Shown: positions 1 to 7,261 of the stretch, in pieces | Numbering within the stretch: position 1 is the stretch's first letter | How the letters are laid out: each line of letters opens with the position of its first letter | From: an uncultured Chryseobacterium sp. | Lineage (GTDB): Bacteria; Bacteroidota; Bacteroidia; Flavobacteriales; Weeksellaceae | Assembly (NCBI GenBank): GCA_913777465.1 | Contig: CAJYRQ010000053.1 | Location: 62,001-126,000, forward strand | Length of the DNA: 64,000 nucleotides | Direction of reading: 5' to 3' | Program-made: the position numbers and the translations under genes | The notes under the pieces: generated by a model | What the model was told of the DNA's origin: nothing | Database searches by the model: none | Seen by the model: the letters and a program-made list of their open reading frames with translations, nothing else

Positions 1-2
1 CT

Positions 3-626
3 CCTATTTTACTGGAGAGGAAAGAAAAATTAGTACAAGACCTGGATCACAAAAACAAGCTTTTATATGGGTTTTTAGGAGCAGGCTTTTTATGTATTCT
101 TTTTTTGATTTATTTATATAAAAGGAAAATAGGGGAATATAAAAAACAGGCAGAACTGCTGCTTGAACAGTCCAGAGAGCAACCTGCTGTTTTATCTATT
201 TCAAAAAGAGAAATTATCAAGGAAAATGCTCTTAAGAATGAAAAGAGCAGGGGTATTTTATCAAATGAAAAACTCCAGGATATAAAAGCAAGGTTGGAGC
301 AGTTTGAAAGCAACAGCGTATTCTTACTCAAAAATATCACTTTAGAGAGTCTTTCCAAGGATTTCAATACCAATCGAGATTATCTTTCGAGATCGATAAA
401 CGAACTTAAAGGAAAAAATTTTTCACAGTATTTAAATGAATTGCGTATAAATTTTATCGTGGAGGAATTAAATAAAAATCAACGGCTGAGAAAATATACG
501 ATAGCAGCAATAGCAGATGAAATAGGATACAATAATTCAGAATCTTTTGCGAATGCTTTTAAAAAAATTACAGGGACTCTGCCGTCTTATTATATTAAAG
601 TGTTACGGGAGAAAGATGGGAAATAA
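3..626 (+). CDS. AraC-type helix-turn-helix regulator, C-terminal part (gene starts before window)
   Basis: The frame is open from base 3 with no start codon required, so this is the 3' end of a longer gene. The visible 207 residues begin with a basic linker, then a hydrophobic membrane segment of about 20 residues (about bases 60-120), a charged coiled-coil-like stretch, and a C-terminal AraC/XylS-type DNA-binding domain (around bases 330-600) with the expected two helix-turn-helix units. Flavobacterial proteins of this build usually have tetratricopeptide repeats on the N-terminal side of the membrane helix; that part would lie outside the window. The target genes are unknown. The following peptidase gene is on the same strand 130 bp downstream and could be a target, but nothing in the sequence shows it. 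Confidence 0.8.
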   Translation, partial: PILLERKEKLVQDLDHKNKLLYGFLGAGFLCILFLIYLYKRKIGEYKKQAELLLEQSREQPAVLSISKREIIKENALKNEKSRGILSNEKLQDIKARLEQFESNSVFLLKNITLESLSKDFNTNRDYLSRSINELKGKNFSQYLNELRINFIVEELNKNQRLRKYTIAAIADEIGYNNSESFANAFKKITGTLPSYYIKVLREKDGK

Positions 627-756
627 GGGATTTCTAATGGAAAGAAAAAGATTTCTTTGTACGGAATTGATAAATTTCGATACGTTGCTTTTTGATATAC
701 AGGATAAAGAGTTCAAATTAGCGATCTGAAATGTGTGTGATATATTTTGTTTTGCT

Positions 757-2994
757 ATGAATAAAAAGAATTGCTTTTGCTGTTTCCTGTTTCTGTTTTC
801 AGTATCGTTTTGTTTTTCTCAAAAGCTTTATTTCAAGAAGACAGAACCTGAAAATCCTGAATTTGAAACCAGAATTTTGAAGTTAAATAAGGAACTCCTG
901 AAAGTTTACCGGGAGAAAGATTCTCTGAAATATAATGATACCTATCTCAGGCTTCAGATTCTCGATAAAGACTATAACGGAGCGCTCCGCACTCTAAATA
1001 AAATCCGTAATTTTTATAAAAACTCTTATCCGGATTATTCAAGAATTATAGGGATACAATTTGAGCTCTTCGCTTTAATGAAGCAGGCAAAGACCGATAA
1101 TATCCGGACAACCTATGAAAGACTGCTTAGAGAGAAGTATTCAACTCTTCCTCTTTCTTCTAAAAATTTAATTCCGGATTCTTTTAAATTTAAAGAAGGA
1201 TATAATAAAAATGAAATTAGCAGGATTGTAAAGGACAGTATCGTACAGGATAGCATATCTTTAAAAAATGCGATTTTACTGTGCAGACACTATAACTATC
1301 ATGTTATGACTACCGAAACCTTTCCTATTGTCATACCTCTTTTGAAAAAGCTGGATGGAGAAGAGTTCTTAGTAAAAGACAGCGTGATCGTAAAAACAAA
1401 AAGAGGCCATGAAATTTCTTTGTATTATGTGGTCAATAAAAAAATTCATCAGCCACAGCCGACCATTTTAACTTTTACGATTTATAATAAAAGTGAAAAC
1501 GATATTTTAGATTCTAAATTAAGCGCAGACAAAGGATATAATGTGGTGCAGGCTTACAGTTGCGGAGTTTATTTAAGTAAAAATGAAATTGCCCCTTTTG
1601 AGTATGAAGCAGAAGATGTAAACGAAGTCATAGACTGGATCATAAAACAACCCTGGAGCAACGGGAAAGTCGGTATGGAAGGAGGAAGCTACAATGGCTT
1701 CAGCCAGTGGGCCGCCGCAAAAAATCTTCATCCGGCTTTAAAAACGATAATTCCGTCAGCATCCGTAGGTTTCGGAATAGATTTTCCAATGGAGAACAAT
1801 GTTTTCAATACCTACATGATAAGATGGACAGAATATGTCACAAAAAGCAGGTTCACCAGTTATGACGACTCCGACTCGGAGAAATGGAAAAATCTTGTCA
1901 ATAATTTATATGAAAAAGGAGAGAAGTTCAAACGATTGGACAGTCTCAACGGAAATACAAATCCTGTTTTCCAGAAATGGGTGGCACATCCTTCGTTCGA
2001 TATGTTCTGGCAGTCCAAAATTCCTTATAAAAAAGACTTTTCAAAAATCAACATTCCGGTGTTGACTTTTACGGGATATTTTGATGATGACCAGCCAGGA
2101 GCCATGTATTATTACAATGAACATCATAAATATAATAAAAAGGCTAATCATTACCTGGTAATCGGACCTTACGACCATTATGGAAGTCAGGGAAATATAA
2201 AAGATAAGGTAAGAGGATATAAGATTGATGAAGCAGCAAAAATCGATATGGAGGAAATTTCTTACCAGTGGTTTGATTATATTCTAAAAGGAAAAGCAAA
2301 ACCCGGATTTCTCAAGGATAAGATCAATTATCAGGTTATGGGTTCCAATCAGTGGAAGAGCGCTTCAGCTATTGATCAGATAAGCAATAATAAATTAAAA
2401 TTATTTTTGAATAAAACCAAGCTGCAAGCAGTGAAACCCGGATCAGATTTTACTGCCCAGAAAATAGACCTTGCGGACAGGCGGGATACCTTACAAAATT
2501 TTGAAAGATATAAAATCCAGGACACTTTGATTGGCAACAGGATTTTAAAAGAAAAGTTGATCTTTGAATCGGAAATTTTCGACAAAGCTTTTGAAATCAA
2601 CGGCAACTTCACCGGAAAAATAAAATTATCTGTGAATAAAAAAGATTTGGATATTTCTATAAAGCTGTATGAATTGATGGCAAATGGAAAGTATTTGCTT
2701 CTTTCCACTTATTTGGGACGGGCAAGTTATTTAAAAAATCGCGAAAAAAGACAATTGCTGGTTCCCGGTAAAATAGAGAAACTTCCAATTCAAAATACCT
2801 ATTTTGCAAGCAAAAAAATAGAAAAAGGAAGCAAGCTGCTGGTTGTTTTAGGAGTGAATAAAGATCCCTTTTACCAAATCAATTACGGTACGGGAAAAGA
2901 TGTAAGTGAAGAAACTATTGCCGATGCGAAGGAGGCATTGGAAGTAAAATGGTATAATGACAGCTATCTGGAAATTCCTGTAGTGCAGAACTGA
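757..2994 (+). CDS. Secreted CocE/NonD-type (S15) alpha/beta hydrolase, probable X-Pro peptidase or acylase
   Basis: The protein has 745 residues when started at the ATG at 757. A GTG eight codons earlier is possible, but the ATG gives a clean signal peptide (MNKK, hydrophobic core, then SFCFSQ). After an N-terminal helical region that looks TPR-like comes the alpha/beta-hydrolase core. The nucleophile elbow GGSYNG is at about residues 309-314 with Ser near 311, the acid is probably in YFDDDQ near 441-446, and the His is in GPYDH near 469-473. These match the catalytic triad of the S15/CocE family. The C-terminal 200 residues fit the jelly-roll domain of that family. It should act in the periplasm or outside the cell on peptides or esters; the substrate is not predictable. 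A strong hairpin follows the stop codon. Confidence 0.85.
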   Translation: MNKKNCFCCFLFLFSVSFCFSQKLYFKKTEPENPEFETRILKLNKELLKVYREKDSLKYNDTYLRLQILDKDYNGALRTLNKIRNFYKNSYPDYSRIIGIQFELFALMKQAKTDNIRTTYERLLREKYSTLPLSSKNLIPDSFKFKEGYNKNEISRIVKDSIVQDSISLKNAILLCRHYNYHVMTTETFPIVIPLLKKLDGEEFLVKDSVIVKTKRGHEISLYYVVNKKIHQPQPTILTFTIYNKSENDILDSKLSADKGYNVVQAYSCGVYLSKNEIAPFEYEAEDVNEVIDWIIKQPWSNGKVGMEGGSYNGFSQWAAAKNLHPALKTIIPSASVGFGIDFPMENNVFNTYMIRWTEYVTKSRFTSYDDSDSEKWKNLVNNLYEKGEKFKRLDSLNGNTNPVFQKWVAHPSFDMFWQSKIPYKKDFSKINIPVLTFTGYFDDDQPGAMYYYNEHHKYNKKANHYLVIGPYDHYGSQGNIKDKVRGYKIDEAAKIDMEEISYQWFDYILKGKAKPGFLKDKINYQVMGSNQWKSASAIDQISNNKLKLFLNKTKLQAVKPGSDFTAQKIDLADRRDTLQNFERYKIQDTLIGNRILKEKLIFESEIFDKAFEINGNFTGKIKLSVNKKDLDISIKLYELMANGKYLLLSTYLGRASYLKNREKRQLLVPGKIEKLPIQNTYFASKKIEKGSKLLVVLGVNKDPFYQINYGTGKDVSEETIADAKEALEVKWYNDSYLEIPVVQN

Positions 2995-3043
2995 TAAAAG
3001 CTCATCTCTAGTATTCATCTCGAAAGCTGAAATCTATAAACTC

Positions 3044-3069
3044 AAAACCACCGAACTTCCGGTGGTTTT
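3044..3069 (+). terminator. Perfect 10-bp stem terminator after the CocE-type hydrolase
   Basis: AAAACCACCG (3044-3053) pairs perfectly with CGGTGGTTTT (3060-3069) around a 6-nt loop. The run of T at the 3' edge is short, but position and stem strength fit an intrinsic terminator for the upstream gene. Confidence 0.75.
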
Positions 3070-3087
3070 ACTATTATATTGTTAAAT

Positions 3088-3323
3088 CTATTTAATGTGA
3101 ATTCGGCCATATTAATTTCATATTCAAACATTTACTTAATTCGAAAATAAAACTAAGGCTATTTTATTAAGGATTAGATAAGAACTTCCTCTTACATGTT
3201 GACAAATGTTTAGTTTGATTATCAATACTTATGAACCTATTTTTGACAGGAGGGACTTCCAGCATCTAACTTCCCTCTTCCAGCCCGTTAACTCCGGTTC
3301 TTCTTCGAGTTCACGTTATTTAG
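3088..3323. repeat. Intergenic inverted-repeat-bounded element, copy A
   Basis: This 236-bp non-coding element fills most of the gap between the hydrolase and the TauE-like gene. Its left end (TTTAATGTGAATTCGG, 3091-3106) is an imperfect inverted copy of its right end (TTCGAGTTCACGTTATTTAG, 3304-3323). Inside, at 3255-3285, is a roughly 30-bp core rich in CTTCCAGC units. Bases 3164-3285 align along their length with 15337-15457. The right end stops 5 bases from the stop codon of the minus-strand gene. Other copies or parts occur near 14924, 15337, 26561, 26866, 31501 and 41149. Confidence 0.75.
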
Positions 3324-3328
3324 CAAGT

Positions 3329-4096
3329 CTAATGACAATTCACCTTACTATGCTCATGCGTGCTGTGATCTCCCGGCAAATGGCAGTCGCCCTGGTTATC
3401 TTTGGAAACCGTCATGGCTTCTGCTCTCGGTGAAATGTAAGGAATGCCCAATTCCAGACCCCTGACGATGAACAATCCGCCTAAAATGATCATCACTACA
3501 GGGATAACTTTCAGCACTTTTATTCTAAAGGCCTGGTTCATCAGGTTTCCGACTAAAACAACGGCAAACATAAATGGAAGGGTGCCCAATCCGAATAAAG
3601 CCATGTAAGAAGCGCCCTGCCATATTCCGCCGCTTGCGAGGCTTGCTGTGAGAGCCATATAAACCATTCCGCAGGGTAGAAATCCGTTTAGTACACCGGT
3701 GGTGAATCTGGAACGGTAATCCGCCTTCTGGAGCAGCTTTCCGAGATTTGATTTTACCTTAAATAAAAATTTAGAGATAAAAGGAATTTTTGAAGCGAAG
3801 TCTTTCCCGCCAAAGGAAAAAACGGCCATGACAATCAAAAGAATACCTACGACAATGGTAAGGTATTTCTGGAATCCTGCCATTTCAAAACCTTCGCCAA
3901 TAATTCCCAGGATAGCTCCTAAAAGGGAATAGGTAAAAATTCTTCCGAACTGATACGTCAGGTTCTGCAGATAATAATTCGTTGCCTGCTTTTTTGTCAG
4001 CCCCATCGACAGTGCTATCGGTCCGCACATTCCCACACAGTGGAATCCTGAAGCGAAGCCCAGGCCGATGGCCGATACCATAAGTGCTATTTCCAT
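3329..4096 (-). CDS. TauE/SafE-like (DsbD_2 family) membrane protein of the cbb3 locus, with His/Cys-rich tail
   Basis: This 255-residue protein has about six membrane helices. The first carries the motif GFHCVGMCGP, typical of the DsbD_2/'sulfite exporter TauE/SafE' proteins found at the end of cco loci in Bacteroidota. Such proteins are thought to help oxidase or copper/cytochrome maturation; their exact activity is not settled. The last 20 or so residues are hydrophilic and hold two Cys and five His (GDCHLPGDHSTHEHS, then CH at the very end), which looks like a metal-binding tail. The gene overlaps the FixH gene by 10 bp (start at 4096, FixH stop at 4087), so the two are probably translated together. 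The stop codon lies next to repeat element A. Confidence 0.8.
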   Translation of the reverse strand: MEIALMVSAIGLGFASGFHCVGMCGPIALSMGLTKKQATNYYLQNLTYQFGRIFTYSLLGAILGIIGEGFEMAGFQKYLTIVVGILLIVMAVFSFGGKDFASKIPFISKFLFKVKSNLGKLLQKADYRSRFTTGVLNGFLPCGMVYMALTASLASGGIWQGASYMALFGLGTLPFMFAVVLVGNLMNQAFRIKVLKVIPVVMIILGGLFIVRGLELGIPYISPRAEAMTVSKDNQGDCHLPGDHSTHEHSKVNCH

Positions 4097-4539
4097 ATCA
4101 CATCATAATCCAGTCGGTAATCGGTCTTGTCTTTGGTCCAGCTTAAACGTAACGTATAATTTCCCATTTTCAAAACCTGAGCAGGAATGGTAAAAGAATG
4201 GTTTGCGTCCATCTGTGCGGCTTTATGGATGTCAAGATTCTGATCATCGGTTCGGTTCAGTACAAATTTTACTGTTGTATTAGAGTTATTGTAATCCTGT
4301 GGGAAAGTAATCTTAATGCCGTCTTTATCCTGGCTGTATACGGGTTTTTCCTGAAGTTCATCGGCTCTTTTCTTAGCGTCGATCACATCCTGGTATTTCA
4401 GTTCTTCTTCATAGTAATTGTCCGTTACCATTTCAGAATTTTTCTGTCCGTTCGGGAAAAGAAACAGCATGGATAAAATAAATATGATAAATACTGCCAG
4501 TGCAATGAATACACCATGTCCCCAACTAAAATTTTTCAT
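4087..4539 (-). CDS. ccoH: FixH family protein (cbb3 oxidase assembly)
   Basis: The protein has 150 residues. One membrane helix near residues 8-28 is followed by a periplasmic beta-rich domain ending in YDVIWK. This matches FixH/CcoH, a single-span protein needed for stable assembly of cbb3-type oxidase in Proteobacteria. It sits 64 bp after ccoG and overlaps the next gene, so it belongs to the cco transcript. The assignment rests on topology, size and position as well as the FixH-like start (FSWGHGVFIALAVFI). Confidence 0.85.
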   Translation of the reverse strand: MKNFSWGHGVFIALAVFIIFILSMLFLFPNGQKNSEMVTDNYYEEELKYQDVIDAKKRADELQEKPVYSQDKDGIKITFPQDYNNSNTTVKFVLNRTDDQNLDIHKAAQMDANHSFTIPAQVLKMGNYTLRLSWTKDKTDYRLDYDVIWK

Positions 4540-4603
4540 TTCTTTCTATATTGTTGTAAAAAGTCCTCACGACCGATTATTAGATCGTGAGGATGTCTGA
4601 TAG

Positions 4604-6058
4604 TTAAAATTGTAATTTGAAAGGGCCTTCAAAATAAGTCTGGTAAGAATCAATCAGCTTACCGTTCATATCATAAACCCCAATCGTAATATTCTGTTTG
4701 GAAAGATTCATCTCGCTTTCAGGGAAGCTGATATTTACTGTCCCTTTGGTAATTTTATCTCTTTCTACAGGAATTTTGCTGGATCCGCTGTAAATGACCT
4801 CTCCATGCTTCGGCTCAATCACCTTAATGGTAACCAGTTTCTTATCATTCGTCTTGTTGAGGAACGTGTAATTATAAGTATTGGTAATATTACCGTCTCT
4901 TACAAAGAACGTACTTCCGGCAGGCTTGATGAATTTGGCTTCCATTTCTCCTCTGTTATAAAGAAGATAGCCAAGGAAAGCCGTTAGAAATACTAGGATA
5001 AATGCAAATCCTTTCATTCTTCCCGAAAACTTAAACTCGGTCTGCTTTTCGATTTCGTTTTCAGTAGCATAACGGATCAGTCCTTTCGGCAATCCTACTT
5101 TTTCCATCACTTCATCACAGGCATCGATACAGGCGGTACAGTTTACACATTCCAGCTGCTGTCCGTCTCTGATGTCGATTCCGGTAGGGCAGACTACAAC
5201 ACACTGATGACAGTCGATACAGTCTCCTTTGCCGGCCGCTTTACGGTCTTCTCCTTTTCTCCACTTTGCTCTGTTTTCCCCCCTTTTGAAATCGTAGAAA
5301 ACATTGACCGTATCTTTATCGATCAATACCCCTTGCAGTCTTCCGTAAGGACAGACCAAAGTACAGACCTGTTCTCTGAACCAGGCAAATACAAAATAAA
5401 AGGCTGCCGTAAGGAGAATCATGACAATAAAATTGGTAGGGTGTGCAAATGGCCCTTCTGATACGATCCTGATTACTTCTTTATAGCCCACGATGTACAT
5501 GAACATAAAGTGGGTAATAATTAACGAAATAAAAATGTAAATCGTCCACTTCAGTCCTCTCTTCCATATCTTTTCGGTATTCCATTCCTGTCGGTCAAGC
5601 TTCATCTGCTTGTTCCGGTCGCCTTCAATTGCATATTCTATTTTACGGAAAATCATTTCCAGGAAAATTGTCTGGGGGCAGATCCACCCGCAGAAAATTC
5701 TGCCGAAAGCAATCGTAAATACAATAATGAATATCAGAGAGGCAATAGCGCCCAAAGTAAGGATGAAAAAATCCTGGGGATAGAAGGGCTGTCCGAATAT
5801 AAAGAACTCCCTGTCGATCACATTAAACAAGATCAGTGGGTTTCCATTGATTTTAATAAATGGTACCGCAAAATAAATCAATAATAAAACGTAGCTTACA
5901 ATATGTCTATAGTTGGTAAATTTTCCTCTGGGTTTTCGGGGATACACCCATTTCCTCTTCCCGGACTGGTCCATCGTGCCTATAGAATCTCTGTAAGTTT
6001 CAGGGTCCAGAACCTGGCCCTGTCCGCCGCGTGCTTCTGTTTCTTCTATGTTTGACAT
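4604..6058 (-). CDS. ccoG: CcoG, cytochrome c oxidase accessory ferredoxin-type protein
   Basis: This 484-residue membrane iron-sulfur protein matches CcoG (RdxA/FixG). CcoG is linked to handling of copper for the CuB centre of cbb3 oxidase. It has several membrane helices in the first 230 residues, with FCGWICPQT in one of them (a conserved CcoG motif). CTLVCPYGR follows near residue 230, and a double ferredoxin motif at about residues 270-310 (CIDCHQCVVVCP, then CVNCTACIDAC). The C-terminal 130 residues form the Ig-like IG/FixG_C domain. It lies between ccoP and fixH. The 96-bp gap upstream carries a 10-bp hairpin. Confidence 0.95.
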   Translation of the reverse strand: MSNIEETEARGGQGQVLDPETYRDSIGTMDQSGKRKWVYPRKPRGKFTNYRHIVSYVLLLIYFAVPFIKINGNPLILFNVIDREFFIFGQPFYPQDFFILTLGAIASLIFIIVFTIAFGRIFCGWICPQTIFLEMIFRKIEYAIEGDRNKQMKLDRQEWNTEKIWKRGLKWTIYIFISLIITHFMFMYIVGYKEVIRIVSEGPFAHPTNFIVMILLTAAFYFVFAWFREQVCTLVCPYGRLQGVLIDKDTVNVFYDFKRGENRAKWRKGEDRKAAGKGDCIDCHQCVVVCPTGIDIRDGQQLECVNCTACIDACDEVMEKVGLPKGLIRYATENEIEKQTEFKFSGRMKGFAFILVFLTAFLGYLLYNRGEMEAKFIKPAGSTFFVRDGNITNTYNYTFLNKTNDKKLVTIKVIEPKHGEVIYSGSSKIPVERDKITKGTVNISFPESEMNLSKQNITIGVYDMNGKLIDSYQTYFEGPFKLQF

Positions 6059-6082
6059 TTGTAATAGTATTTAAAAAAAGAA

Positions 6083-6128
6083 AAACATAATTCGTTACTA
6101 TTTTTTATTCTAATAACAAATTATGTTT
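6083..6128 (-). other. Hairpin in the ccoP-ccoG intercistronic gap
   Basis: AAACATAATT (6083-6092) is the exact reverse complement of AATTATGTTT (6119-6128), with 26 bases between. Both sides lack a T tract long enough for a clear terminator. An mRNA processing or stability stem that separates oxidase subunits from assembly genes is a possibility; this role is inference. Confidence 0.45.
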
Positions 6129-6154
6129 CTCATATGCTTAATTTTTATTTAAAA

Positions 6155-7036
6155 TTATTCTTTTTCCCAATGCGCTTCAGTTCCCTGAGGAGCTGCACCG
6201 CCCTGAGCTTCTGTTACCGGAGGTAATTCCTGGTTGATGTGGTAAACATACGCTGCAATCTTTTCAATTTCAGCTCCGGAAACCTCTCCGTTTTTACCAA
6301 AGGCTCTCATCGCAGGATTGTTAGGCGAACCGTTCCAGTCCATATGAAATACGTTTTTGAATAACGTTTTCTCCGGCTGGTTGATCCAGTATTTGTCGGT
6401 AAGGTTTGGTCCGATACCGCCGCTACCGTCTTCCTTGTGACAAGAGGCACAGTTGGTTTTAAACAATTCTTTACCCTCTGCAATATTATCTGCCGAATAT
6501 TTAGCGGTTTCAATGGTTACAGGAGGCTGGGTTTTGTTATAGAGATCAATCGCTGCAATCTGCTCTTTATATTCCTGCTCGTACTCGTTGATCGGATGAG
6601 CGAAATCAGTGAAAGAGTAGGCTGCTACGTACAGAATACAAAAAGCGGTCCCAAAATAGAACAGACCTACCCACCATTTCGGCAATTGGTTATCCAATTC
6701 CATGATCCCGTCGAAACCATGGTCGATAAGGATATCCTTTTCCTCAGCGGCAGACTGCTTCTTGAATGCTGCATTGTACAGTCTCTTAAAATAAGGTACT
6801 TTTTTCTCAGCTAAATAGGCTGCCTTTTCTTCAGGAGATAATTTTTTGAACTTGTTGTTTTCAACAAGATCCCCGATCGCCCCATGGATGTACGCCAGAA
6901 TACCGGCGATGATCACGGTTCCCCAGAAATAAGGTGAGCTTAAGAACTGATAGCTTTGTACAAACAGATAGTAAAATATAACTAATAGTACTACTATGAT
7001 TAGGATGTTTATAACAACCGGTGTTCTTTGTTTCAT
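6155..7036 (-). CDS. ccoP: CcoP subunit of cbb3 oxidase, single-haem form
   Basis: The protein has 293 residues. Two N-terminal hydrophobic segments (about 8-25 and 33-50) and a third near 122-142 anchor it in the membrane. The C-terminal periplasmic half is a cytochrome c domain with one haem site, CASCH, at about residues 197-201, and a later AMRAFG that can supply the axial Met. Proteobacterial CcoP has two CXXCH motifs; only one is present here, as is common in Bacteroidota. It passes electrons from periplasmic donors to CcoO. Its start lies 7 bp after the ccoQ stop, so the two are in the same operon. Confidence 0.95.
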   Translation of the reverse strand: MKQRTPVVINILIIVVLLVIFYYLFVQSYQFLSSPYFWGTVIIAGILAYIHGAIGDLVENNKFKKLSPEEKAAYLAEKKVPYFKRLYNAAFKKQSAAEEKDILIDHGFDGIMELDNQLPKWWVGLFYFGTAFCILYVAAYSFTDFAHPINEYEQEYKEQIAAIDLYNKTQPPVTIETAKYSADNIAEGKELFKTNCASCHKEDGSGGIGPNLTDKYWINQPEKTLFKNVFHMDWNGSPNNPAMRAFGKNGEVSGAEIEKIAAYVYHINQELPPVTEAQGGAAPQGTEAHWEKE

Positions 7037-7043
7037 AATAAAA

Positions 7044-7244
7044 TTAATTTTTTAAATTAAAATCGTCATCCTGATCATCCTGCAGAGGCGCTTCCTCTTC
7101 TTCCTTATAATATTTTTTAGGCTTGCTAAAAACATAGATTACCAGGCTGATGAAGAACAGCAAAAAGAAAATCAGAGCCAACGTCTGGTAAAAACCGGCA
7201 TTGTCGGTGTTGGATAAGATGTCTTTAAAATTCTGCGGAATCAT
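7044..7244 (-). CDS. ccoQ: CcoQ-like small subunit of cbb3 oxidase
   Basis: This 66-residue protein has one membrane helix (about 19-41), a short basic turn (SKPKKYYKEE) and an acidic tail (QDDQDDDFNLKN). Size, topology and location between ccoNO and ccoP fit CcoQ, which stabilises the oxidase complex. Sequence conservation in CcoQ is weak, so the call depends mainly on context. Confidence 0.85.
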   Translation of the reverse strand: MIPQNFKDILSNTDNAGFYQTLALIFFLLFFISLVIYVFSKPKKYYKEEEEAPLQDDQDDDFNLKN

Positions 7245-7261
7245 GATGTGAACCTTTAATA

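Noticed and set aside
3206..3433. Open frame of 75 codons on the plus strand
   Set aside because: It starts in repeat element A and runs antisense into the TauE-like gene.
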